Notes: generated by a model not told the origin, from the letters alone. 54,155 bases of DNA from VAZQ01 sp035300505 (GCA_035300505.1 DATGVJ010000418.1:1-54155), one strand, 5' to 3'. Shown: positions 8,102 through 17,344, counted from the stretch's first letter. Translations and numbers: made by a program.

Positions 8102-9097
8102 ATGCAAATGACGCGACGAGGCATCCTGGCCGGCGCTGCCGCGCTCGGCGCCACCACGACGCCTGCGTTAACGGCCTGGGAAGAAAGCTCCCGATATCCG
8201 GAGCCGCGGGTGCAAGTTCTCGACCCCAGCTTCCTGCGCTATCGGGTCGGCAACACGGGCATCGAGCGACTCTATACCGGCGCACGTTGGAGCGAGGGAC
8301 CGGTGTGGATGGGCGACTGGCGCTCGGTGCTCTGGAGCGACATTCCCAACAACCGCATTTTGCGCTGGGACGAGGCGTCGGGGAACGTGAGCGTGTATCG
8401 CCAGCCGTCCAACAATTCCAATGGCCTGGCGCGTGACCGCCAGGGCCGGCTGGTCGCTTGCGAGCACAACACGCGGCGCATCACCCGCACCGAATTCAAC
8501 GGCAAGATCACCGTGCTCGCCGACAAGTTCGACGGCAAGCCGTTCAATTCGCCGAACGACGTGGTGGTGAAGTCCGACGACTCGATCTGGTTTTCCGATC
8601 CGTCGGCGGCCAACTTCGACCCCTATGAGGGCCGTAACGAAAAGCCGGAATTGCCGACGAACGTCTACCGTCTCGATCCCAAGACCGGACGCGTGACGAT
8701 CGCGGTCGGCGACATCAGGCCCAACGGGCTTGCCTTCTCGCCGGACGAAAAAATCCTCTATCTCGCCGACAACAATCCGATGCCGCGCCTGCTCAAGGCC
8801 TATGACGTGGTGGACGACAAGCTCACGAATCCACGCGCCATCGCCTCGGCCGAGGGCGGCGGCATTTTCGACGGCTTCAAGGTCGACACATTCGGAAACA
8901 TCTGGTGCGGCGCCGGTGCCGGCGAAGAGCACGATGGTGTCGCAGTCTTCAATCCGCAGGGCAAGAAGATCGCCAAGATCCTGCTGCCCGAACGCTGCGC
9001 CAATCTGTGCTTCGGCGGGATGCACAAGAACCGGCTGTTCATGGTGGCGAGCCATTCACTCTATTCGCTTTATGTGAATACGCAGGGAGCGGTCTAA
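8102..9097 (+). CDS. Exported SMP-30/gluconolactonase-like beta-propeller protein
   Basis: A 331-residue protein. The ATG at 8102 is preceded by a strong AAGGAGG site; the leader MTRRGILAGAAALGATTTPA is of the Tat or Sec type. The body is a six-bladed SMP-30/gluconolactonase/LRE propeller: GARWSEGPVWMGDWRSVLWS with the metal-binding glutamate (SEGP), NSNGLARDRQGRLVACEH, FNSPNDVVVKSDDSIWFSDP with the metal-binding asparagine and aspartate, RPNGLAFSPDEKILYLAD with the second metal ligand, and NIWCGAGAGEEHDGVAVF. These are the divalent-metal ligands of the family, so the protein should be an active lactonase or similar hydrolase in the periplasm. The physiological lactone is unknown; no sugar-acid pathway genes are adjacent. 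Confidence 0.9.
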   Translation: MQMTRRGILAGAAALGATTTPALTAWEESSRYPEPRVQVLDPSFLRYRVGNTGIERLYTGARWSEGPVWMGDWRSVLWSDIPNNRILRWDEASGNVSVYRQPSNNSNGLARDRQGRLVACEHNTRRITRTEFNGKITVLADKFDGKPFNSPNDVVVKSDDSIWFSDPSAANFDPYEGRNEKPELPTNVYRLDPKTGRVTIAVGDIRPNGLAFSPDEKILYLADNNPMPRLLKAYDVVDDKLTNPRAIASAEGGGIFDGFKVDTFGNIWCGAGAGEEHDGVAVFNPQGKKIAKILLPERCANLCFGGMHKNRLFMVASHSLYSLYVNTQGAV

Positions 9098-9373
9098 TTT
9101 GCAACAATTCACAAATTAACGCTAAAAATCTCCTAATCGGAGTCGCTTACATTGAAGCGACATCGAAACAACTTACTAATCGATTTTGGATAACCTCGAT
9201 ACCGCATCGTCTGTCGAGGCGAACGGCGAGGTTGCATGGCTTTGGTGATCGTGCCTTTGGCAATGCTGTCGCTCCGTCAATCGTCGCGTAAATAGAATTT
9301 TTTTGGAGCAAGAATCAGGTCGTCAAGCAATACCATCCGAAATTGCTCGGCCACGTTGGAAATCCCCAGGCAA
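9098..9373 (+). other. Intergenic region, A+T-rich, with a 7-bp hairpin
   Basis: A stem GTCGCTT/AAGCGAC at 9142-9161 lies 45 bases after the gluconolactonase stop but has no T tract. The rest is A+T-rich with no gene visible, and should hold the promoter of the GGDEF-EAL gene. Confidence 0.4.
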
Positions 9374-11227
9374 ATGGCAAATTTTCAGCTGATTCATAAC
9401 GATTTCCCTCTCGAATCCGATGATCAAAATCAACAATCCCGGCTTCCCGAGCAAACTCAGCTAAGCGAACCGGATCCCCGACAAGAGAACCGGCTGCTTA
9501 GAGAAATCATTGATCACCTGCCAATCGGCCTGACCGTACAGGACGACAGTGGCCAATTCATCCTGGCCAATGCGGTGGCGGCGGCCAATCTCGGAACTTC
9601 GGGCAAAATCCTGGTGGGCGCATCCCCGGCCGATTTTCTATCAAAGGAAGAGGCGATCAGCCGGCGCGATTGGGAACGGAACGTCTTGCTCCGGGGCGAA
9701 CAGATCGCCGTCGAGACACGCTTCCCCAATCAAGGCGATGGTCGTACGTGGTTGACGCTTCACAAACCGGCTCGAATCCTGGATCGTCCTCTGTTGATCT
9801 CCAGCGCGATCGAAATCACCGAGCATAAGGTAATCGAACGCGAGCTGCTGAAGCATGCCCACATTGATAAGTTGACCGGCCTCCCAGACCGGGCGCTTAT
9901 CCAGGAGCAAGTTGATGCGATTATTGGCGAGGACGAGGGCCGCCTTCGTTTCGCTCTTGCATTCATTGATCTTGACAACTTCAAGTATATAAACGACTAC
10001 TACAGCCACGCCATTGGCGATGCACTGCTTGTAAGAATCGCCCAGCGGATGACAAATCGCTTGCGCCCAAGCGACATGGTGGCTCGCATCAGCGGCGACG
10101 AATTTCTCCTCCTGCTCGCCCCCTTCGACAGTCACGAACAGATTTGTTCGACCGTCGATGCAATCCTGAATGACCTGAAACAACCTTTTCACATCGATTC
10201 ATTCGAAGTGTTCACCTCGTGCTCTATCGGAATTAGCATCTATCCCGATCACGGCCAGAGCTATGAGGCCCTGCGGTGCAATGCCGACAGCGCGATGTAT
10301 CGCGCCAAGAATTCGGCGAAGGGCGAAGCCATTTTCTTCGATGCGGACATGAGGCAGGCGATCACCGTGCGCATGGACATCGAACAGCGGCTGCGGCTTG
10401 CCATCCGCGATCGAAAATTCTGTTGTGCATTTCAGCCAAAGGTGGACATTCATACGAACCGCGTCGTCGGCGTCGAGACGCTGGTGCGCTGGCGCGACGA
10501 CGATGGAGAAATTCAAACTCCTGGAAGTTTTATAGGACTGGCGATCGAACTTGGATTGATCAATCCGATTACGAATTTTGTCTTGACCCAGGCAATGGAA
10601 TCGATTGACCGCCTCGACGAGGTCTTTGAGCCTGGAATATCCGTCAGCGTCAACGTGGCTGCCAAACAGGCCGGCGATTTCCAATTCATGCAATCGTTTG
10701 TTCGGACGCTGGGCAAGAGCAATCGAGCCGACCGCATCATCGTTGAACTGACAGAAGAGGCCTTCATTGCAAAGGGGGCGTTTCAGACACGGGTTCTGCC
10801 GATGCTCCGGGAAATCGGCGTGCGCATATCGATCGATGATTTTGGAACAGGTTATTCATCGCTCAGCGCCCTCGCTGATATTACGGCGGATGAAATAAAG
10901 ATTGATCGCTCTTTCATCTCAAACATACACCAGCGCGCGCGCAGTCAGGGCATTCTCCGGGCGATCGAGTCGCTTAGCCACGCGCTCGGCATGACGATCG
11001 TAGCCGAGGGCGTCGAGACTTACGAAGAATTGGCTTACCTGCATGCCGCCACCCGAATTCGCTTCGTTCAGGGCTTCTATTTTGCGAAACCCTTCTACAT
11101 GGATAAACTAAACAATGAAAATCCCTTCAATCTGACGAACCGGTCGCCCGCAGCGACCCGTGACCAAGCAGGAACACGCTCGCAGCCCATGCTCCGGTCG
11201 GCCGCGCCATCGTTTTCAGTCTTATGA
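9374..11227 (+). CDS. PAS-GGDEF-EAL cyclic-di-GMP turnover protein
   Basis: A ~617-residue soluble protein with no membrane segment. Residues ~40-150 are a PAS domain (IIDHLPIGLTVQDDSGQFIL). The GGDEF domain (~160-330) has HIDKLTGLPDRALI, LIDLDNFK (as AFIDLDNFKYIND) and the active loop written as SGDEF (~239-243) instead of GGDEF; an inhibitory-site RxxD (RPSD) sits five residues before it. The EAL domain (~345-600) has ETLVRW (~368) in place of EALVRW, keeping the metal-binding Glu, then NVAAKQ, ELTEEAF, DDFGTGYSSL (~487) and EGVET. The EAL half looks catalytically complete, so net phosphodiesterase activity is likely; whether SGDEF still cyclises GTP is open. The start is the ATG at 9374; an in-frame TTG at 9356 is less likely. 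It stands alone, 33 bases before the HerA gene. Confidence 0.9.
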   Translation: MANFQLIHNDFPLESDDQNQQSRLPEQTQLSEPDPRQENRLLREIIDHLPIGLTVQDDSGQFILANAVAAANLGTSGKILVGASPADFLSKEEAISRRDWERNVLLRGEQIAVETRFPNQGDGRTWLTLHKPARILDRPLLISSAIEITEHKVIERELLKHAHIDKLTGLPDRALIQEQVDAIIGEDEGRLRFALAFIDLDNFKYINDYYSHAIGDALLVRIAQRMTNRLRPSDMVARISGDEFLLLLAPFDSHEQICSTVDAILNDLKQPFHIDSFEVFTSCSIGISIYPDHGQSYEALRCNADSAMYRAKNSAKGEAIFFDADMRQAITVRMDIEQRLRLAIRDRKFCCAFQPKVDIHTNRVVGVETLVRWRDDDGEIQTPGSFIGLAIELGLINPITNFVLTQAMESIDRLDEVFEPGISVSVNVAAKQAGDFQFMQSFVRTLGKSNRADRIIVELTEEAFIAKGAFQTRVLPMLREIGVRISIDDFGTGYSSLSALADITADEIKIDRSFISNIHQRARSQGILRAIESLSHALGMTIVAEGVETYEELAYLHAATRIRFVQGFYFAKPFYMDKLNNENPFNLTNRSPAATRDQAGTRSQPMLRSAAPSFSVL

Positions 11228-11260
11228 AGACGAGTTTCATCCGATAAGGCGATCCAAGAC

Positions 11261-13186
11261 ATGACCACAAATCTTCAAGAGTTTCCCTCGACCCACCGAT
11301 TGAATCAAGAGATGGTTGGGCGCGTCATCGCGGTTACAGGCGCGCAGGTAACCATCGGGATAACCACGTCCCCACGCGCGCGCGTGACAGTCGGCAAGTG
11401 TCTCAAAATCATAACCGGCGATTCGGCCATCGTTGGCATCATTATCGAGGTCACGGAACGGCCGAAGCAGGAGCGGGAACCGACCTGCAATAGTATCGCC
11501 CAGCTCGATCTGGTGGGCGAGATCATAACCGAAGGTGACGGCGCGATTCGCTTCGTCCGTGGCGTCACGGAATTTCCGATCATCGGTGAACTGGCCGTCG
11601 GAATAACCGATTCTGAATTGCGTTCGATGTACAGCGGCAAACTGGCTGGAAAAAGTCAGATCGGTACACTGAAACAGGATCCGAGCATTGGTGTCGAGAT
11701 CGACATCGACAGCATGGTCAGTAAACATTTCGCCGTCATCGGAACGACCGGGGTTGGGAAATCCAACGGTATCGCAGTCATCCTGCAGCAGATTCTCGCG
11801 CAGAGACCGGACATGCGCATATTCCTGATCGACCCGCACAATGAATACGGGAACTGCTTTGGCGACAAGGCCCAGCTGCTGACATCCCACACGGTTCGAC
11901 TGCCGTTCTGGTTGTTTAGTTTTGAGGAGATTGTGGACACTTTTTTCGCCGGCCGTCCAGTCGTCGCCGAAGAGGTGGAAATCCTTTCCGAGGTCATCCC
12001 GCTCGCCAAGGCCGCATTCAGCCAATTCAAGAGCTCGACCGAGCGATCACCGTCAAAAAACAGGAATGCCAATACATCGGTCTATAGCGTCGACACACCG
12101 GTTCCCTATCGCATCGAGGATATGATCGCGCTGATCGATGAACGCATGGGCAAGCTGGAGAACCGGTCGTCGCGGATGATCTACAACAGATTGATCCAGC
12201 GCATTCAGAGTTTTCGTAATCATCCGCGCTACGCCTTCATGTTTGACAATGCCACTGTCGGCGGCGACACGATGTTGGACAAGATCAGCCAGCTTTTCCG
12301 ACTGGGGCCCGGCGATAATCCTATGACGATCATGCAGCTTGCGGGCTTTCCCGCGGAGGTCGTCGATTCAGTGGTGTCGGTCCTCGGTCGCATGGCGTTT
12401 GACTTGGGGCTATGGAGCGATGGCGCGTTGCCGATCTTGTTTGTTTGCGAGGAGGCGCACCGTTATGCGCCTGCTGACATCAAGGCCGGCTTCGGCCCGA
12501 CCCGCCGCGCATTGTCAAGAATTGCCAAGGAGGGTCGCAAATACGACGTCGCGCTGGGCCTGGTGACCCAGCATCCGGCAGAGATCGATCCCAACATCAT
12601 CTCCCAGTGCAGCACCCTGTTTGTGATGCGGCTCGCCAACGACCGTGACCAGGATCTGATCCGCTCGGCCGTGCCGGATGCAACAGCGAGCCTGCTCGAC
12701 ATCATTCCGTCGCTCGGGACGGCTGAAGTGTTTGCGTTTGGTGCAGGCCTTCCACTGCCGGCACGCATGAAGTTCAACGAGGTGCCCGCATTGCTGCGTC
12801 CGAACAGTGACGCCGGAAATAGCACCCGTACGTTCTCGGACTCGTCGTCAGGTTACGATCAGTTGCCAGCGCTAATCGAACAGTGGCGCGCATCCACCAT
12901 GAGTCAAAAACCGGTGCTGTCAGCAGATCCAGCGACACCACTGACGCAACAATCAACCGGCCTCGGCTTTGGCAATCATCCAGCCGACGACGATGTTCGG
13001 TCCCCGACATACACGCCGGCTTCAACCTCAAGTCCTTTTCAATCCGCCGTGCAGCAGCCGACCTACCTGAAAGAGGCTCCTCTGAAAGAGGCTCCCGTTG
13101 CGGCTGCATTGCGGCCGAGCATCCTGCGCAAGCCAATCGGTGGCGATGTACCGCACCCCATGTCCGCGCCAACACGATGGCGGTAG
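11261..13186 (+). CDS. HerA/DUF87-type hexameric ATPase
   Basis: A 641-residue ATPase of the HerA-FtsK superfamily. The N-terminal ~100 residues form the beta-barrel HAS domain (MVGRVIAVTGAQVTIGI). The P-loop is GTTGVGKSNG (~161), followed by IFLIDPHNEYG; Walker B is LPILFVCEEAHRY (~385-400) with the catalytic Glu pair, then the sensor-type segment GLVTQHPAEIDPNIISQC and MRLANDRDQDL, all typical for bacterial DUF87 proteins. The last ~130 residues are low-complexity and Pro/Ser/Ala-rich. Archaeal HerA works with NurA in DNA end resection, and bacterial versions occur in defence systems (for example with a nuclease or SIR2 partner), but no nuclease gene is adjacent here: the neighbours are a GGDEF-EAL gene (33 bases upstream, probably co-transcribed) and cckA (convergent, 19 bases). 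A housekeeping DNA-translocase role is therefore as likely as defence. Confidence 0.85.
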   Translation: MTTNLQEFPSTHRLNQEMVGRVIAVTGAQVTIGITTSPRARVTVGKCLKIITGDSAIVGIIIEVTERPKQEREPTCNSIAQLDLVGEIITEGDGAIRFVRGVTEFPIIGELAVGITDSELRSMYSGKLAGKSQIGTLKQDPSIGVEIDIDSMVSKHFAVIGTTGVGKSNGIAVILQQILAQRPDMRIFLIDPHNEYGNCFGDKAQLLTSHTVRLPFWLFSFEEIVDTFFAGRPVVAEEVEILSEVIPLAKAAFSQFKSSTERSPSKNRNANTSVYSVDTPVPYRIEDMIALIDERMGKLENRSSRMIYNRLIQRIQSFRNHPRYAFMFDNATVGGDTMLDKISQLFRLGPGDNPMTIMQLAGFPAEVVDSVVSVLGRMAFDLGLWSDGALPILFVCEEAHRYAPADIKAGFGPTRRALSRIAKEGRKYDVALGLVTQHPAEIDPNIISQCSTLFVMRLANDRDQDLIRSAVPDATASLLDIIPSLGTAEVFAFGAGLPLPARMKFNEVPALLRPNSDAGNSTRTFSDSSSGYDQLPALIEQWRASTMSQKPVLSADPATPLTQQSTGLGFGNHPADDDVRSPTYTPASTSSPFQSAVQQPTYLKEAPLKEAPVAAALRPSILRKPIGGDVPHPMSAPTRWR

Positions 13187-13205
13187 CAGCTCCGCGGTAG
13201 CGGCT

Positions 13206-15833
13206 CTATCTCGCCATCGTCTCCTTCACCTGTGCGACGAGTTGCTTGAGCGAGAAGGGTTTTGGCAGGAAGTCATACTTGTCGTCGTCCGGCAGGTTCT
13301 TCTGGAACGCGTCTTCGGCATAACCGGACACGAAAATCATCTTGATGTCGGGGTGGCTCTTGCGCAATTCCTTGAACAGGGTCGGCCCATCCATTTCCGG
13401 CATCATGACGTCGGACACAACGAGATCGACATGACCGCCCTGACGCTCCAAGGCTTCCATCGCCTCGATGCCATTGCCGGCCTCGACCACCGTATAGCCG
13501 CGTGAAACGAGCCCGCGCGCATTGAGGGCACGCAAACCTTCCTCGTCCTCGACCAGCAGGATCGTGCCGTGGCCGGTGAGATCCGTCGCGGGGCGCTTGG
13601 TCTCCTCTGCAGCGGAATCCGTGGTCGCCAAGGCAGGCGCTGTTGTAACTGGCAATTCTGCAGCACGCACCTCCTCGGCTGTCGGAACATAGCGGGGAAG
13701 GAAGATACGAAACGTCGCGCCCTTGCCTACTTCCGAGTCAACGTAGATGAACCCACCGGTCTGCTTGATGAAGCCATAGACACTGGCGAGACCCAAACCC
13801 GTGCCTTTCCCGATTTCCTTCGTGGTGTAGAAAGGGTCGAAAATCTTATCTTTGATTTCGGCCGGAATGCCGGTGCCGGTATCGGAAACCTCAACAAGCA
13901 CGTATTCACCAACCGGCATCTCCTTGTGGGGCAAGCGGCCAACTTCCGCCGCCGTGATATTGCTGGTGCGCATGTTCAGCACGCCACCTTGAGGCATGGC
14001 GTCGCGCGCATTAACCGCGAGATTGATGATTGCCTGTTCGAATTGACCGATATCCGCCTTTACGGACCAGAGATCCCGGCTATGGACGACATTGAGTTGC
14101 GCCTTCTCGCCGATGAGGCGTCGCAGGAGAACTGTGAGATCGGAAACAGATTCGCCGAGGTCGACCACTTGCGGGCGCAACGTCTGCTTGCGAGAAAACG
14201 CAAGCAGCTGTCGCACAAGGCTCGCGGCGCGATTGGCATTCTGCTTGATCTGCATGATGTCGCTGAACGATGGATCGGTAGGCCGATGCGCGCTGAGCAG
14301 GAAATCGGTCGCCAGCATAATGGCGTTCAACAGATTGTTGAAATCGTGCGCGACATTGCCGGCGAGCCGGCCGATGGTCTCCATCTTCTGCTGCTGCACC
14401 ACCTGGTTTTCAAGGGCGCGCTGCTCGGTCATGTCGAGCGCATAGACAATGGCCGTTTCAAGATCGCCTTTATGTTCCTCGACCGCGGTCACATAGAAAC
14501 GTACCGAGCGATCTCCCGTACCTTCGAGCGCCGCATCGACCGGAGCGATTTCGCCCTGCCCCTCCGCGGCCTTGCCGATGGCGGCTTCGAGCGCCGCTCG
14601 ATCCTTCATCGCCACGACCGCGAGGATCGAATGATCCTTCGAGCTGTCTTCCCTTTGCCCGCCGGCGAGCACGGGATTGAACAGCCGCGCGAACATGGCG
14701 TTCGAGCGCGCGATCTTTCCCTGTTTGTCGACGGTTGCGATAGCCATTGGGGTGTTGTGGAAAAATCGCACGAAGCGTACTTCGGCAGCCCCCAATGGAT
14801 CGACATCGCCCTCGCGGCCGCGGTGGAGCACGAGCGTTCGTGAAGGGCCGGCAGTGCCATCGGCACCGAAGGCGACGCGATGGATGAGCCGCACCGGAAC
14901 TGTCCGGCCCGAGCGGCTCTTGAGGTCGAGATCGAACGCTTGGACCCGTATATCGCCGGGCGCGCCGCTGAATGTCGTCAGAAACGCGACGCCGTCACCG
15001 GCTACGATGTCGCCGAGTTGCAGGCCGCCGGAGCCGACATGCGCAAAATCGTGATCAAGCCATTCCGCCAAGGTGGCATTGAGGTAGGTGATATGACCGG
15101 CAGCATCGACCGAGAAAAAACCCGCGGGCGCATGGTCGAGATAATTGATCGCGTCCTGCAACTCTTGAAAGACGTTCTCCTGTCGCTCAAGCTCGCGGCT
15201 TGCATCGACAATCGTCCAGACTGTCATCTGCGAATCTTGCGTCTCAGCCGCCGGTGATTGGGATTCATGACCGGCTTCGCCCAGTGGCTGCACGCGCATA
15301 CGCAACCATCGCCCCGGCTCGCCGCGCTGGCCCGCAATGCGAACTTCTTCTTGCAGACGGCGCCCGTCGCGCGCGGCCCGCAGCAGGCGGTAGATCGCTT
15401 CCGATACGATGGGATCCCCGGTGAAAACGCGTTCTACCGGGCGGACATCCGCCTGGCGAGCCGCGCCGATCAAGTCACGGTAGGCCTTGTTGGCATAGGT
15501 CACGCGCCCGTCGCGATCAGTTACCAAAACGCCGTCGCGCGCGCTGTCGACCACCGACTTGAGAAGCGCATTGGCGCTGCCCTTGTCGGAGATCGTTAGA
15601 ACGCCCGACGCAACCGCAAACAGGAGAAAGACGCCGGACATGGCAAATACCGCCAGCAAGGTGAGAATAAATGGCGCGGAATTGGCGCGACCGACCGTCA
15701 CGAAGCCCGCCGCTACGGCAAGGAACGCAATCGCCAGGACCAGCACCATGGCGATACTGCCGCCGTGCGTTCCATCCTGGTTGCCGTTGAGATCCGGACG
15801 CATAAAGTTTCCGCTCAACTGCTGGTGGGCCAT
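13206..15833 (-). CDS. cckA: CckA, cell-cycle hybrid histidine kinase
   Basis: An 875-residue membrane kinase/phosphatase that feeds phosphate through ChpT to CtrA and CpdR. Two membrane segments (~26-48 and ~52-75) anchor it to the inner membrane. PAS domains follow (~85-190 with LLKSVVDSARDGVLVTDRDG; ~215-330; ~345-470). The HisKA helix is GRLAGNVAHDFNNLLNAI with the phospho-histidine near 495; the ATPase domain has NLAVNARDAMPQGG, VEVSDTGTGI and GTGLGLASVYGFIKQTGG; the C-terminal receiver has its phospho-acceptor Asp near 808 in LVVSDVMMPEMDG and Lys in FLPKPF. This domain order and the HDFNNLL motif are diagnostic for CckA. The start at 15833 has an AAGAAGG ribosome binding site. A perfect CtrA box lies 137 bases upstream, pointing to feedback by its own target. 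Convergent with the HerA gene. Confidence 0.94.
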   Translation of the reverse strand: MAHQQLSGNFMRPDLNGNQDGTHGGSIAMVLVLAIAFLAVAAGFVTVGRANSAPFILTLLAVFAMSGVFLLFAVASGVLTISDKGSANALLKSVVDSARDGVLVTDRDGRVTYANKAYRDLIGAARQADVRPVERVFTGDPIVSEAIYRLLRAARDGRRLQEEVRIAGQRGEPGRWLRMRVQPLGEAGHESQSPAAETQDSQMTVWTIVDASRELERQENVFQELQDAINYLDHAPAGFFSVDAAGHITYLNATLAEWLDHDFAHVGSGGLQLGDIVAGDGVAFLTTFSGAPGDIRVQAFDLDLKSRSGRTVPVRLIHRVAFGADGTAGPSRTLVLHRGREGDVDPLGAAEVRFVRFFHNTPMAIATVDKQGKIARSNAMFARLFNPVLAGGQREDSSKDHSILAVVAMKDRAALEAAIGKAAEGQGEIAPVDAALEGTGDRSVRFYVTAVEEHKGDLETAIVYALDMTEQRALENQVVQQQKMETIGRLAGNVAHDFNNLLNAIMLATDFLLSAHRPTDPSFSDIMQIKQNANRAASLVRQLLAFSRKQTLRPQVVDLGESVSDLTVLLRRLIGEKAQLNVVHSRDLWSVKADIGQFEQAIINLAVNARDAMPQGGVLNMRTSNITAAEVGRLPHKEMPVGEYVLVEVSDTGTGIPAEIKDKIFDPFYTTKEIGKGTGLGLASVYGFIKQTGGFIYVDSEVGKGATFRIFLPRYVPTAEEVRAAELPVTTAPALATTDSAAEETKRPATDLTGHGTILLVEDEEGLRALNARGLVSRGYTVVEAGNGIEAMEALERQGGHVDLVVSDVMMPEMDGPTLFKELRKSHPDIKMIFVSGYAEDAFQKNLPDDDKYDFLPKPFSLKQLVAQVKETMAR

Positions 15834-16189
15834 GGTGGGCTGACCTTCTTAGCGACAACAGAATCATTGTGTTGCCAGTGTGCCCATTCCGCGTGTCCCA
15901 TCAATATGACTCAATATGTAGGCAATGGCGCACGAGTGGGTTGGTAGGCCGACTTTGTCTGGTGTAAGGTTAATGGTCCGTTAACGGTTGGAACGGGGAA
16001 TTGCCTTTAAAACGGCCTTTTGCCGCGCCAGACACTAAATCCGGTGAATTGTGCAGGTTACATGGACCGCTTTATTAAGGCTCTGCTATTGATAAACGCG
16101 GCATATGTTACCTCTGGCGTTAAGCTTTCGGGGTCTGTCCCCGGCGCCGCGGAACAACGCCGAACCCCTGGGGGGCGCAGGGAGGACCA
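15834..16189. promoter_or_regulatory. Divergent cckA-fliO promoter region
   Basis: This 356-base gap between two divergent start codons contains the CtrA box at 15970-15985 (listed separately). A GC-rich stretch with small inverted repeats (GGGGTCTGTCCCC, 16129-16141) lies just before fliO, with a GGGAGGA ribosome binding site about 6 bases before the fliO ATG. No gene is seen in it. Confidence 0.7.
15970..15985. promoter_or_regulatory. CtrA binding site (perfect TTAA-N7-TTAAC)
   Basis: TTAATGGTCCGTTAAC matches the full CtrA consensus TTAA-N7-TTAA with the extra C. Read on the minus strand it also gives TTAA-N7-TTAAC, so it fits the site in both orientations. It lies between cckA (137 bases upstream of its start) and fliO (205 bases upstream). 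CckA is the kinase at the head of the CtrA phosphorelay and flagellar genes are classic CtrA targets, so the location makes sense for control of either gene or both. Confidence 0.8.
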
Positions 16190-17338
16190 ATGTCGGACTT
16201 TCTTTTTGGTGAAGGCTACGGCCTCCGTTGGCTGTTTGCCTTTTTGGTGCTTGTCGCCGTGATCGGAGCAACCGCATGGCTCGTCCGCCGATTCGGCTCG
16301 GAACGACTGGGAGGGGCAAGTTCGCGCGGACGCCAGCCCCGGCTCGCCGTCATTGACGCGGCCACAGTCGATAGCCGGCGGCGGCTGATCCTCATCCGCC
16401 GGGACAATGTCGAGCATCTTCTGATGATCGGCGGTCCGACCGATGTCGTGATCGAGCCCAACATCATCCGCTCCGCCACGCAACGCGATGCCGCGCCATC
16501 GCGTCCCCCGACCGCAGCCGACACGCTTCCGCGCCCAGTTCCCTTGGGAGAGGGCAGCACCTGGCCCCTGCAGCCGGAACCCGCCCCGATGCCGGCACCC
16601 CGGCCGCAACGTCCCCCGCCACCCCCTATGGTCGAGGAACCCGCGCAATGGCAGGCCGAAGCAGAGCCCCCGCCGCCAGCGCCACCAACCCGCCCCTCCC
16701 GCCAGCCCGTCGATCCGCTGGCCGGTTTGGCCGCCGAGTTGTCGCGCCAGCCGCCAGCCGCGCTGCCACCGCGACTGTCACGCGAGCGCGAGCCGTCGCG
16801 CGAACGCGAAGCTCCGCGTGAGGCCATTCGTGATCGCGAGCAGCCGCGCGAAGCAACACGCGAAGCCATACGGGAAGCGACACGCGAGACCGCAAGGGAA
16901 CGAGAAACGCCTCGGGAACGCGATGCGGCGCGCGAAGCTACGCGCGAGCGCGAGACAATGCGTGAGCGAGAACCGGTACGAGAGCGTGAAGTTGCACGCT
17001 TGCCGCAACCTCAGGGCGAGGGACAATTTGGCCAGGCCGCTGAACAAAATCTGGCCGACATGGCGCAGCGCCTGGAAGCCGCATTGCGACGTCCCATGAA
17101 ACCAGAAGCTTTGGCTGATCCCAAGCTCAAGGTGTCTCCCGCAGAGCCAATGGTGCATGCACCGCCCGAGCCCATGGTCGTCAATGCGCCTGAGCCAATG
17201 ACTTTGGAACCAAGGTTGCCGCGCGGCGAAGCAAAGGCGACCCGAGAGGCCAAGCCCGCCGGCCAACGGTCCTCAATGTACGATAGCCTCGAACAAGAGA
17301 TGGCGAGCCTGCTAGGCCGCCCGGGGGGCAAGAATTAG
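16190..17338 (+). CDS. fliO: FliO-like flagellar biosynthesis protein with long charged tail
   Basis: A 382-residue protein. The N-terminal ~95 residues match FliO: a short periplasmic start, one membrane helix (~12-35, LRWLFAFLVLVAVIGATAWL) and the conserved cytoplasmic beta segment RLAVIDAATVDSRRRLILIR followed by NVEHLLMIGGPTDVVIE. FliO assists assembly of the flagellar export gate FliPQR. Residues ~100-190 are proline-rich and ~195-265 are a run of Arg-Glu repeats (REREPSREREAPREA and similar), then an amphipathic end with a conserved YDSLEQEMASLLGRP motif. Usual FliO proteins are 90-150 residues, so the tail is unusual in length. No other flagellar gene is in the window. It diverges from cckA over a CtrA box, which supports flagellar/cell-cycle control. 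Confidence 0.75.
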   Translation: MSDFLFGEGYGLRWLFAFLVLVAVIGATAWLVRRFGSERLGGASSRGRQPRLAVIDAATVDSRRRLILIRRDNVEHLLMIGGPTDVVIEPNIIRSATQRDAAPSRPPTAADTLPRPVPLGEGSTWPLQPEPAPMPAPRPQRPPPPPMVEEPAQWQAEAEPPPPAPPTRPSRQPVDPLAGLAAELSRQPPAALPPRLSREREPSREREAPREAIRDREQPREATREAIREATRETARERETPRERDAAREATRERETMREREPVREREVARLPQPQGEGQFGQAAEQNLADMAQRLEAALRRPMKPEALADPKLKVSPAEPMVHAPPEPMVVNAPEPMTLEPRLPRGEAKATREAKPAGQRSSMYDSLEQEMASLLGRPGGKN

Positions 17339-17344
17339 CCGCGT

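Noticed and set aside
8168..9055. A 295-residue frame on the minus strand
   Set aside because: It is antisense to the gluconolactonase-like gene and contains the typical Val/Arg/Ala-rich pattern of a shadow frame.
9105..9125. TTAA-containing word considered as a CtrA site
   Set aside because: The second half (AAATC) does not match TTAA at the required 7-base spacing.
13569..14843. A 424-residue open frame on the plus strand
   Set aside because: It is antisense to the kinase core of cckA, has no family motif and its codon use is the mirror of a real high-G+C gene.
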